A DNA stretch of 64,000 nucleotides from Pseudomonadota bacterium. Lineage in GTDB: Bacteria > Pseudomonadota > Gammaproteobacteria > Burkholderiales > Burkholderiaceae_E. Numbering within the stretch: position 1 is the first letter of the stretch; each line of letters starts with the position of its first letter. The stretch is from NCBI GenBank assembly GCA_023389055.1, contig JAEWFA010000035.1, positions 105,495-169,494 on the forward strand, in the 5' to 3' direction. Position numbers and translations under genes: made by a program. Positions 51,332 through 59,680 of the stretch are shown one piece after another. Under the pieces are notes generated by a model. The model searched no databases, was not told where the DNA came from, and saw only the letters and a program-made list of their open reading frames with translations.

Positions 51332-52306
51332 ATGTCACGGATCACCGCAAGCGATGCGATCGGCCAGGCGCTGGCCGAGGAGATGAGGCGCGATTCACGC
51401 GTGCTGGTCTTCGGCGAAGGCGTCGCGACCAAACGCAAGGACCTGCTGCACGCGTTCGGTGCCGAGCGCGTGCGCAACACGCCCATGGCCGAAGCGATCA
51501 TCGCCGGCACCGCGGTCGGTGCCGCGGCCAGCGGGCTGCGGCCGGTAGTCGACCTGCTGTTCGCGCCGTTTCTCACCTACTCGATGGACGCGATCGTCAA
51601 CAGCGCCGGCAAGCTGCGATACCTTTCCGGCGGCCAGTTCGAGTTCCCGATGGTGGTGCTGGCGATGACCGGCGCCGGCTGGGCCGTTGGCGGGCAGCAC
51701 AACCACAATCTCGAGGCGATGTTCGTCCACGCTCCCGGATTGAAGGTCGCGATGCCGGGCAACGCGGCCGATTTCAAGGGGCTGCTGAAGGCGGCGATCC
51801 GCGACGACAACCCGGTGTTGTTCTTCATGGACATCGCGCTGGCGACGACGCCCGGCGAGGTGCCCGACGGCGATGATCTGGTCGTGCCGCTCGGCAAGGC
51901 GGCGGTGTTGCGCGAAGGCAGCGACGTGACGCTGGTCTCGTATGCCAAGACGGTCGGAACCTGCGAGGCCGCGGCGACCGCGTTGGCGGAGCAGGGCGTC
52001 AGCGCCGAGGTGATCGACCTGCGCACGCTCAAGCCGCTGGACCGCGATACCGTGCTGGCGTCGGTTCGCAAGACCGGTCGGCTCGTGGTCGTTCACGAAG
52101 CGAGCGGGCTGTGCGGCGTCGCGGCCGAGGTCGCCGCCCTGGCTGCCGAGCACGCGTTCGTTGCGCTGAAGGCGCCGGTGCGCCGCCTCACCGGACCCGA
52201 CGCACCCGCCGCTTCGTCCTGGGTGCTCGAGCAGGCGGCGGTGCCGACTGCGGAGGCGGTGCGCGAAGCGGTGCTGGGGATGGTGGGCGAGCGAGCCGCA
52301 GCGTGA
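51332..52306 (+). CDS. 2-oxoacid/acetoin dehydrogenase E1 beta
   Basis: 324-aa partner of E1 alpha: RVLVFGEGVATKRKDLLHAF, NTPMAEAIIAGTAVGAAASG, RPVVDLLFAPFLTYSMDAIV, QHNHNLEAMFVHAPGLKVAM, then the C-terminal transketolase domain with EVIDLRTLKPLDRDTV. GAGGAG stands 5 bp before ATG 51332. No E2 acyltransferase or E3 gene follows, so the dehydrogenase must share these subunits with a complex encoded elsewhere. Confidence 0.9.
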   Translation: MSRITASDAIGQALAEEMRRDSRVLVFGEGVATKRKDLLHAFGAERVRNTPMAEAIIAGTAVGAAASGLRPVVDLLFAPFLTYSMDAIVNSAGKLRYLSGGQFEFPMVVLAMTGAGWAVGGQHNHNLEAMFVHAPGLKVAMPGNAADFKGLLKAAIRDDNPVLFFMDIALATTPGEVPDGDDLVVPLGKAAVLREGSDVTLVSYAKTVGTCEAAATALAEQGVSAEVIDLRTLKPLDRDTVLASVRKTGRLVVVHEASGLCGVAAEVAALAAEHAFVALKAPVRRLTGPDAPAASSWVLEQAAVPTAEAVREAVLGMVGERAAA

Positions 52307-52411
52307 TTTCGAACTGTTTATGATCGCGTGGCGGCAGGGGTGTTGCGGGGGGCCCCGGAGCCACCGCGCGACACTGCGCGCCGCATTGGTCCACCATAGA
52401 AGCGATACACG

Positions 52412-53455
52412 ATGAGCGAATCGTTCCGGGCATATTCCCGTCCGTCTTCCGGCAGCAAGGTCGTCACGCCGCAGGGCACCGTCGCGGTTCTCGACGGCAT
52501 CAAGCCGAATGCGTTGAGCGATGTCCCCGACGTGGGCGGCAAGCCCGCGTGGCTGCGCGTGCGCGTGCCCAGTGGCGCGAAGTACCAGGCGATCATGGAC
52601 ATCGTGCGTTCGCACAAGCTGTCCACGGTGTGCGCGGAGTCGAAGTGCCCGAACATCGCCGAATGCTGGGGTCGCGGCACCGCCACGCTGATGCTCATGG
52701 GATCGGTGTGCACGCGTGCCTGCCGGTTCTGCTCGGTCGATACCGGAAATCCGAAGGGCTGGCTCGATCCGATGGAGCCGGCCAACGTGGCCGACGCGGT
52801 GGCATTGATGGGGCTGCGGTACGTGGTGCTGACCTCGGTCGATCGCGACGATCTGCCCGACCTGGGTGCCGGCCATTACGCTGCATGCGTTGCCGCGATT
52901 CACGAACGGATGCCGCAGACCGCCGTGGAGGCGTTGACGCCCGACTTCCAGGGCCGGCACGAACTGGTGGCCAAGGTGCTCGATGCAGGCCTTGCCACCT
53001 ATGCACAGAACCTGGAAACGGTAAGGCGCCTGACACATCCGGTGCGCGATCCGCGTGCCGGTTACGAGCAGACTCTCGACGTGCTGAAATTCGCCAAGCG
53101 CTGCGCGCCGCGGACGGTCACGAAGACCAGCCTGATGCTCGGCCTGGGCGAAACGGACGCCGAGATCGACGAGGCGCTCGACGACATCCGCGCCGCCGAC
53201 GTCGACGTGGTCACCATGGGCCAGTACATGCGCCCGACGCGCAACCACCTGCCGGTGGCGCGCTACGTCACGCCGGAGGAGTTTCGCAACTACCGCGAGA
53301 TGGCGCTGGCCAGGGGTTTTCTCGAGGTCGTCGCGGGCCCGCTGGTGCGTTCGAGTTACCGCGCCGAGCGCGTGCTCGAACACAACAACGTGGGCCTGGA
53401 CGAATCGGTGCTGCAGGGGATCCGCGATTCGGCGGCCGCGTCGATGCGCTGCTGA
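52412..53455 (+). CDS. lipA: Lipoyl synthase
   Basis: Radical-SAM enzyme that inserts two sulfurs into octanoylated E2 domains. The 347-aa protein has the auxiliary-cluster cysteines CAESKCPNIAEC, the radical-SAM CTRACRFC motif, SVDRDDLPDLGAGHYA, VTKTSLMLGLGETDAEI and the C-terminal VRSSYRAERV with its Arg-Ser-Ser-Tyr signature. It follows E1 beta by 105 bp, linking cofactor assembly to the dehydrogenase. No lipB is in the window. Confidence 0.95.
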   Translation: MSESFRAYSRPSSGSKVVTPQGTVAVLDGIKPNALSDVPDVGGKPAWLRVRVPSGAKYQAIMDIVRSHKLSTVCAESKCPNIAECWGRGTATLMLMGSVCTRACRFCSVDTGNPKGWLDPMEPANVADAVALMGLRYVVLTSVDRDDLPDLGAGHYAACVAAIHERMPQTAVEALTPDFQGRHELVAKVLDAGLATYAQNLETVRRLTHPVRDPRAGYEQTLDVLKFAKRCAPRTVTKTSLMLGLGETDAEIDEALDDIRAADVDVVTMGQYMRPTRNHLPVARYVTPEEFRNYREMALARGFLEVVAGPLVRSSYRAERVLEHNNVGLDESVLQGIRDSAAASMRC

Positions 53456-53484
53456 TTCCGGGGCGCCGTGTCGGCACGACGGGA

Positions 53485-54693
53485 TCAGCCCAGCCAGCGG
53501 CGCAGTTGCGCGTAGACCTCGGCGTGTCCCAGCAGGTCGAGATGGCCCATCCGTGTCCCCACCCATTGCCGCCCTGGGTCGAAGGCGAGCGTGCGGCTCG
53601 CATCGACGTGCCGGCCGAGCGCGCTCGCCACCGGCACGAGGCCGTCGCCCAGCAGGCGGTCCTTGCGGTCACCTGCGCGCGCTCCGGTGGTGGCCGCCAC
53701 TGCGAAGCAGCGAACGCCGGCGGGCAGCGGCAGGGGCCGGCGACGGTCGCCGGTGCGCGCGAAGCGGTCGTGGCCGTCCCAGTCCTCGTCGAGCAGGTTG
53801 CCGTGGCGCAGGTCCGTGATGCCGGCGCTGCGCACCTTGCCCAGCCGCGCCAGCGGCGCGGCGTACGGCGTCATGCCGAGCGTTACGTGGAACCAGTTCC
53901 CGGCGCGCTCGAGCGGTGCGCCGTGGTGCGGTGTCCCCAGGAAGACGAGGTCGTCGACGCGCGCGGGCCACTGCAGCCCGGCTTCGCTCGCCTGGTGCAG
54001 CGCGCTGCGCGCCACGAGGCCGCCCATGCTGTGTCCTATCAGTACCAGCCGCTGCAACGGCTGCGGCCATTGTTCGACCAGGCGTTGCATCAACAGCGCC
54101 AATGCAGCGCCGTTGGTCGAGATGTGCAGCCCGCTGTTGTAGTGCAGATAGACCGGCGTGTAGCCGAGGTCGCGCTGCAACGCGGCGCCGTGATCGTGTC
54201 CGGCACGCATCCACTGCAGGTCGCTCATGCACAGGCCGTGCAGCAACACGACGAGCTTCGATGTGGCGTCGGGCAGCGCGTCGGACAGCGCCTCGCGCTC
54301 GAGCGTCAGTGCGCGGCCGCCACTGCGAAACGAAATCTCGATCGAGAGCGGGTTGCCGGTCGCCGCGAGGTGATCGCCGAGCACACCGTTGAGAGCCGCG
54401 ACGATCGCTTCGCGCTCGGGGGTCGGATCACTCGCGGGCAAGGCCTGTCCGACCCGCGCGAGCAATGCGTCGACGCTGCCGCCGACCAGCCGCGTGACGC
54501 CGCGCACGCTCTTGTAGACGAGCCCGCCGATGCCGCGCACGCGGCCCTCGGGCGACGCGGGGCGAACGAACGGCACGCGCACGACTCGTTCGTGCATCGC
54601 CTCGACGAGGTCGGCGAGGCCGGCGGTAGCGTCGGTGGCCAGGCGCGCGGCGCCTCGCAGGTCGGCCGGGCGGATCGAGGTGCGGGACTTCAT
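53485..54693 (-). CDS. Alpha/beta-hydrolase lipase-like protein
   Basis: 402-aa protein. After about 130 residues of helical N-terminal region (LADLVEAMHERVVRVPF; GIGGLVYKSVRGVTRLVGG) comes the hydrolase core: KLVVLLHGLCMSDLQWMRAG, TPVYLHYNSGLHISTNGAAL, then VLIGHSMGGLVARSAL with nucleophile Ser222, and FLGTPHHGAPLERAG, typical of triacylglycerol lipases. The catalytic His is probably in RMGHLDLLGH. No signal peptide. It starts 17 bp after the reductase-patatin gene, probably in one operon. Confidence 0.85.
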   Translation of the reverse strand: MKSRTSIRPADLRGAARLATDATAGLADLVEAMHERVVRVPFVRPASPEGRVRGIGGLVYKSVRGVTRLVGGSVDALLARVGQALPASDPTPEREAIVAALNGVLGDHLAATGNPLSIEISFRSGGRALTLEREALSDALPDATSKLVVLLHGLCMSDLQWMRAGHDHGAALQRDLGYTPVYLHYNSGLHISTNGAALALLMQRLVEQWPQPLQRLVLIGHSMGGLVARSALHQASEAGLQWPARVDDLVFLGTPHHGAPLERAGNWFHVTLGMTPYAAPLARLGKVRSAGITDLRHGNLLDEDWDGHDRFARTGDRRRPLPLPAGVRCFAVAATTGARAGDRKDRLLGDGLVPVASALGRHVDASRTLAFDPGRQWVGTRMGHLDLLGHAEVYAQLRRWLG

Positions 54694-54710
54694 TCGTGGC
54701 CGAAAGGTAC

Positions 54711-57002
54711 TCAGCGACTTCGCAAGGTCTCCAGCGCCACCGCATAGCCCTCGGCGCGATGCAGGCGGACCGTCCGCGCAGAGAAATCGAAGTGTAGCGA
54801 CGCGGCCTTCGGGTTGCTTGCGCTGCGCGTGAACCGGACGATCTGCGTCGCAGCGCCGTCGCCCATCAACCGGATGTATTCCGGTTGATACCGGATCCGG
54901 GCGACTTCGGCCGGTTCGAGACGTTCGAGGATCCGGTCGACCAGTCTTCGATAGGCCGCGACTTTCTCGCGCTGGTGCAGGTCGTTGCGCACCCGCTCGG
55001 AATAGACGATCTCGTCGCGGCGCAGCAGCACCTCCATGATGTTCTCGGGCAACGGGCTCGTGCCCGAAAAAAGGTCCACGATGAACACGCGCTTGCCGTC
55101 CGGACCGCAACGTTCGTTCACCAGGTCGAGCGGCGAGTTGCTGACGATTCCGCCGTCCCAGTACGCCTTGTCGCCGATGACGGTCCACGGAAATCCCGGC
55201 GGCAGGCTGCCGCTTGCGAGGATGTGGTCGGCGGTGACCTCGTCGACGTAGCTGTCGAAGACCTCGAGCCGTGCAGTCCGGACGTCGACCGCGCTGATCA
55301 ACAGGCGCACCGGGCTCGTTGCGAGCGCTGCGAAATCCACGTACTTCGCGAGCAACTCCCGCATCGGCGCGATGTCGTAGTAGCTGGTCCAGTTCGCCGG
55401 CAGATCCGGCATCGTGCCGGCGGAAGGGATCCAGCGCGGCGTGAAGAACCCCGGGACGCCGAAGGTCAGGATCTGCAGGGCCATCGCGGCGTGCTCCCCA
55501 CAGGGCAGCGGCAGCGGTGCGATCGCCACCGACAGGTCGTCCCAGAAAGCTTCGAGCGCCTGCGTCGCATGCCGGGGATTGCTTGCGATGATCGCGCCGT
55601 TGTAGGCGCCGATCGACACCCCGGCGACGATGTCCGGGAAGATCTGCGCTTCCTCGAGCGCCTTGACCACACCGCATTCGAAGGCGCCCAGCGCACCGCC
55701 TCCCTGCAGGATCAGCGCCGTCTGCGGCGGAATCCGGTCGAGGGCGAACGACGAATCGCGCAGCCGATCCTTGAATGTCGCCACGTTCATCCGGTGCCGG
55801 ATCATTCCCTCGACCAGCCGCGTCTCGTCGACCGGTCGGTCGATCGAGAAGAGCGCGCGCGGCACGTCGTCGCGCAGATAGAAGAGCGCGAAGGATCCGG
55901 CATCCAGGTCGCCGCGCTCGATCCACTCCCGTCCTTCGTCGGTGGCGCCGAGGACGTTGAATCCGATCTCGCCGATCTCGCCGAAGAAATACGAAACCTC
56001 GTCATAAGGCAATCGGCGCCCCAGCATGTTCCTGGCGGCCAGGCGCCCCTGTTTCAGCGCGTTGTCCCAGTGCTCGATATGGCGGCGCCGGGCGAATACC
56101 GGATCCTGGAAGCTCGTCACGTCGCCGGCGGCGAAGACGTCGGGCACGCTTGTCGCCAGCAGCGCGTCGACGACGATGCGCCCTTCGTCCAGCGCGATGC
56201 CGCTGTCGTGCAGGAACGCCGACGCCGGCGCCACACCGATGCACGCGACGACGAGATCGCACGGCAGGCGCCGACCGGACACGGTCTCGACCTCTTCGAC
56301 CCGATCGTCGCGACCATGGAACACGGCAACGCCGTCCTCGCGCATCACGCGGACGCCTCGGCTCGCCGCATGGCGCTCGAAGTGCGCCGACAGGAACGGC
56401 GCCATCAGGTAGGGAAGAAGCGCGGGCCCGCGTTCGACGAGGGTCACGTCGAGTCCGATGTCGGCGAGCGCCACCGCGACTTCCAAGCCGAGAAAGCTGC
56501 CGCCTAGCACAACGGCGCGTCGCGCACCGACGGCGGCCTCGCGGATCGCCTGCGCCTCGGGCTGCGTATGCAGCGTGTAGATTCCCGCCAGCGCGGATCC
56601 GGGCACGAGAGGCCGCTTCGGCACCGCGCCCGTGGCGATCAGAAGCCGGCCGTATTCGATGCGCTCGCCGGCTTCGGTGGTGACCTCGTGCTTCGCCGGA
56701 TCGACCGCGGCGATGCGGCTGCCGAGTTGAAGGTCGATCGCGTGGTCGCGATAGAACGCCGGCGGATTGATGTAGATCCGCGATTCGGCTCCAGCGTCGC
56801 GCAGCACCTGCTTGGACAGCGGTGGCCGATGGTACGGCGGCACCGTCTCGTCCGACACGATCAGGATCGAGCCCGGTGCCTGTTCCGCTCGCAACGTCTC
56901 TGCGGCGGTGGTGCTGGCCAGTCCGCCGCCCAGCAGCAGGAAGTCGGCATATCCGGGTGTCGGACGGCTCCTTCGCGCGCGCGCAGCGGCGCCGGCTCTC
57001 AC
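54711..57002 (-). CDS. Fusion of FAD/NAD(P)H reductase and patatin-like phospholipase
   Basis: 763-aa single frame. Residues about 20-410 are a pyridine-nucleotide-disulfide-type reductase of the ferredoxin-reductase/AIF kind: FLLLGGGLASTTAAETLRAE (FAD), AVVLGGSFLGLEVAVALADI (NAD(P)), VFAAGDVTSFQ (FAD). Residues about 430-763 are a patatin lipase: ALILQGGGALGAFECGVVKA (oxyanion hole), GVSIGA with nucleophile Ser463 and YWDGG with Asp616, so both catalytic residues are present. No redox-active CxxxxC is evident. GTG 57002 is the chosen start, as no in-frame ATG lies nearby. The upstream AraC-MGMT gene ends 40 bp earlier. Confidence 0.85.
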   Translation of the reverse strand: MRAGAAARARRSRPTPGYADFLLLGGGLASTTAAETLRAEQAPGSILIVSDETVPPYHRPPLSKQVLRDAGAESRIYINPPAFYRDHAIDLQLGSRIAAVDPAKHEVTTEAGERIEYGRLLIATGAVPKRPLVPGSALAGIYTLHTQPEAQAIREAAVGARRAVVLGGSFLGLEVAVALADIGLDVTLVERGPALLPYLMAPFLSAHFERHAASRGVRVMREDGVAVFHGRDDRVEEVETVSGRRLPCDLVVACIGVAPASAFLHDSGIALDEGRIVVDALLATSVPDVFAAGDVTSFQDPVFARRRHIEHWDNALKQGRLAARNMLGRRLPYDEVSYFFGEIGEIGFNVLGATDEGREWIERGDLDAGSFALFYLRDDVPRALFSIDRPVDETRLVEGMIRHRMNVATFKDRLRDSSFALDRIPPQTALILQGGGALGAFECGVVKALEEAQIFPDIVAGVSIGAYNGAIIASNPRHATQALEAFWDDLSVAIAPLPLPCGEHAAMALQILTFGVPGFFTPRWIPSAGTMPDLPANWTSYYDIAPMRELLAKYVDFAALATSPVRLLISAVDVRTARLEVFDSYVDEVTADHILASGSLPPGFPWTVIGDKAYWDGGIVSNSPLDLVNERCGPDGKRVFIVDLFSGTSPLPENIMEVLLRRDEIVYSERVRNDLHQREKVAAYRRLVDRILERLEPAEVARIRYQPEYIRLMGDGAATQIVRFTRSASNPKAASLHFDFSARTVRLHRAEGYAVALETLRSR

Positions 57003-57042
57003 CTCGACTCCGGCATTCCGAGCGAGGCGGTTCGCCAACCGG

Positions 57043-57978
57043 TCAGCATTGGCTCTTCTCGCGCTCGAGCAAGGCGCGCTTGCGCTGCACGCCCCAGCGG
57101 TACCCGGACAGGTCGCCGTCTTGCCGAACGATCCGATGGCACGGTATGGCGACCGCGATCCGGTTCGCCGCGCACGCAGCACCGACGGCGCGCGCGGCGC
57201 GCGGCGCTCCGATGCGCTCGGCGAGTTGCGCGTAGCTGAGCGTCTGGCCGGGCGGGATCGTGCGCAGCGCCTGCCAGACGCGTTGCTGGAATGCGGTTCC
57301 GCGCACGTCGAGCGGAAGATCGAGCCCGAGCTGCGGCGCCTCGACGAAGCCGACGACCTGCGCGACGGTGTGTTCGAAGGCAGCGTCGCCGCCGACCAGT
57401 CGAGCGCGGGAAAACTGATCCTGCAGTTCGTGCACGAGCGTCTGCGGGTCGTCGCCCAACAGGATCGCGCAGACGCCGCGCCTGCTTTGCGCGACCACGA
57501 TCGCACCGAGCGAACACTGGCCGGCGGCGAAACGGATCTCGGTGTCGCGACCGCCATCGCGCCACGTGCTCGGCGGCATGCCCAGCAATGCGTCGGACGA
57601 TTCGTAGAGGCGGCTGCTCGAGCCGAAGCCTGCCGCGTGAAGCGCGTCGGTGACGCTGGCGCAATCGCCCAGCGCTGCGCGCAGGCGGCGCGCCCGATGC
57701 GCGGCTGCATATGCCTTCGGCGTGAGCCCCACGGTCGCCTTGAAGATGCGGTGGAAGTGGTGCCGGCTCAGCCCGGCATCGGCGGCGAGCGTGCCGAGGT
57801 CCGGAGCGACATCGGCCGCTTCGATGCGCCGACACGACTCGGCGACGCGTGCCGACCATTCGGCGGCGCGCGTCGCGCGCCTTCCCCGACTGGCAGGCGA
57901 GGGCGACGGCGCACGGGCAACCGGGGCGGGCACAATGGATTGCGGATCGAACGCAAACGGCTTCATCGTCGGCTCCAT
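57043..57978 (-). CDS. AraC-type HTH plus methylated-DNA-cysteine methyltransferase (Ada-like)
   Basis: 311-aa protein combining an AraC helix-turn-helix (LGTLAADAGLSRHHFHRIFK, VGLTPKAYAAAHRARRLRAA; residues about 60-110) with an Ada/Ogt domain whose acceptor is Cys280 in IPCHRIVRQDGDLSGYRWG. The N-terminal zinc/phosphotriester domain of full Ada, with its methyl-accepting Cys, is absent; the first 45 residues are Pro/Ala/Arg-rich instead. It therefore repairs O6-methylguanine and may still act as a regulator, but lacks the usual methyl-phosphotriester switch. Confidence 0.9.
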   Translation of the reverse strand: MEPTMKPFAFDPQSIVPAPVARAPSPSPASRGRRATRAAEWSARVAESCRRIEAADVAPDLGTLAADAGLSRHHFHRIFKATVGLTPKAYAAAHRARRLRAALGDCASVTDALHAAGFGSSSRLYESSDALLGMPPSTWRDGGRDTEIRFAAGQCSLGAIVVAQSRRGVCAILLGDDPQTLVHELQDQFSRARLVGGDAAFEHTVAQVVGFVEAPQLGLDLPLDVRGTAFQQRVWQALRTIPPGQTLSYAQLAERIGAPRAARAVGAACAANRIAVAIPCHRIVRQDGDLSGYRWGVQRKRALLEREKSQC

Positions 57979-58087
57979 CGCGTCATCATCGATTCACGAC
58001 GATAGAGCGCAGCGCACCTCGGCGCACTCCGTTTCTTGCGCTTCCCGATCGGCGGGCCCCGCGTTGACGAGCCATGGCGAAGCGTTC

Positions 58088-58447
58088 CTAGCTTCCTCGG
58101 CCGATCAGCTCGAGCACTGTCTCCGGCGGGCGGCACAGCCGCGCGCCCTTCGGCGAGACGACGATCGGACGCTCGATGAGGATCGGGTTGGCCGTCATCA
58201 GGTCGAGCAACTGGTCGTCGCTCCACTTCGCGTCGTCCAGTTGCAGTTCGGCGTACGGCGGCGCCTTGCGGCGCAGGATGCTGCGAACGGGCGCATGCAT
58301 TTGCGCGACGAGACGCGCGAGTGTCGCACGATCCGGCGGCGTCTTCAGGTACTCCACGATCTGCGGTTCGACGCCGTTCTCACGCAGCATCCCCAACACC
58401 TTTCGGGAAGTGCTGCACGACGGGTTGTGATAAATCGTCACGTTCAT
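58088..58447 (-). CDS. arsC: ArsC/Spx-family arsenate reductase-like protein
   Basis: 119-aa glutaredoxin-fold protein: MNVTIYHNPSCSTSRKVLGM with the single catalytic Cys in NPSCSTSRK, IVEYLKTPPDRATLARLV, and LMTANPILIERPIVVSPKGA containing the conserved cis-Pro and Arg positions of ArsC. The start was placed at MNVT; a longer frame adds 13 residues. No ars operon surrounds it, so a role in arsenic resistance is inferred from family only. Confidence 0.9.
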   Translation of the reverse strand: MNVTIYHNPSCSTSRKVLGMLRENGVEPQIVEYLKTPPDRATLARLVAQMHAPVRSILRRKAPPYAELQLDDAKWSDDQLLDLMTANPILIERPIVVSPKGARLCRPPETVLELIGRGS

Positions 58448-58533
58448 ATTGATTCCTGCGTCGACCTGCTTGGTGCCTTCCAGCATACCGGCAACGGGGT
58501 CACCCTCCGGCCGGTGCTAGCATCGCCGACGAC

Positions 58534-59589
58534 ATGTCTGCGCCGTCATTCTCCGTCTTCGACACTGCGATCGGGCGTTGCGCGATCGCATGGAACGAGA
58601 AGGGGATCGTGCGCCTGCAGTTGCCCGAGGCAAGCGACGCGCTCACCTGTGCCCGCCTTCTTCGGCACTTGCCCGACGCGACGCAGGGAGAGCCGCCCGA
58701 TTCCGTGCAACGCGCGACCGAGCGCATTGCCGCGCTGCTGGCCGGCGCGAACGACGACCTGACCGACCTGGTGCTCGACCTCGAAGACGTGCCCGCGTTC
58801 CCGCGGCGCGTCTACGAACTGGTGCGCTCGATCGGCCCCGGGCGGACGATCACCTACGGGGAGGTGGCCGAGCGACTCGGCGAGCCCGGCGCTGCGCGCG
58901 CTGTCGGGCAGGCTCTCGGGGAGAACCCCTTCGCGCCGGTGGTTCCGTGCCACCGCGTGCTCGCCGCCGGCGGTCGCTCCGGGGGCTTCTCTGCCGCGGG
59001 CGGCGTGTCGACCAAGCTGCGCATGCTCGAGATCGAGAAGGCGCGAATCGGCGATGCGCCGGGGCTGTTCGACGGGCTTGCGCCGCAGCCGGCTGCCGTC
59101 GCGGTCGCCGCGCCGAGTACGCCCGACGACTTCGGTCCGATCGACGAATCGATGATGCGCCTGGCGCTCGAGCAGGCAACCTGCGCGATGCAGCGAGGCG
59201 AAGTGCCGGTGGGCGCAGTAATCGTGCGCGGCTCGGAAGTGCTCGGCGTCGGCTTCAACCAGCCGATCGGCGCGCACGACCCGAGCGCGCACGCGGAAAT
59301 CACGGCAATGCGCGCGGCTTCGGCAACGCTGGGCAATTACCGGCTCGTCGACTGCGACCTGTACGTCACACTGGAGCCTTGCGCGATGTGCGCCGGGGCG
59401 ATCCAGCATGCGCGCATCGCCCGCGTCGTCTACGGTGCGGCCGATCCGAAGACCGGCGCCTGCGGCAGCGTCGTCGACCTGTTCGCCGAGCCGCGCCTGA
59501 ACCATCACGCACGCGTGCGTGGCGGCGTCATGGCGAAGGCGTGCGGCGCAATGCTCTCGTCATTCTTCGCCGATCGCCGACGGCGCTGA
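58534..59589 (+). CDS. Ogt-TadA fusion: O6-alkylguanine-DNA alkyltransferase plus tRNA adenosine deaminase
   Basis: 351-aa single frame. Residues about 5-170 form an Ogt domain (RVYELVRSIGPGRTITYGEV; acceptor Cys139 in VVPCHRVLAAGGRSGGFSAA). After a linker (about 180-205), residues 207-351 form TadA, which converts A34 to inosine in tRNA-Arg: PVGAVIVRGSEVLGVG, zinc site His253-Ala-Glu255 in AHAEITAMR, and Cys283/Cys286 in LEPCAMCAGAIQHARIARVV. Both active sites look complete. No stop or alternative start separates the halves. Confidence 0.88.
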   Translation: MSAPSFSVFDTAIGRCAIAWNEKGIVRLQLPEASDALTCARLLRHLPDATQGEPPDSVQRATERIAALLAGANDDLTDLVLDLEDVPAFPRRVYELVRSIGPGRTITYGEVAERLGEPGAARAVGQALGENPFAPVVPCHRVLAAGGRSGGFSAAGGVSTKLRMLEIEKARIGDAPGLFDGLAPQPAAVAVAAPSTPDDFGPIDESMMRLALEQATCAMQRGEVPVGAVIVRGSEVLGVGFNQPIGAHDPSAHAEITAMRAASATLGNYRLVDCDLYVTLEPCAMCAGAIQHARIARVVYGAADPKTGACGSVVDLFAEPRLNHHARVRGGVMAKACGAMLSSFFADRRRR

Positions 59590-59680
59590 ATCCGCCTCGT
59601 ACCGGGTTTCCCCCTTGCTGCCTACCGGTTTCGTGGGCGGCCCCAGCGGTGCGCCCGGCTTCATCGAGGAGGAACGATCC

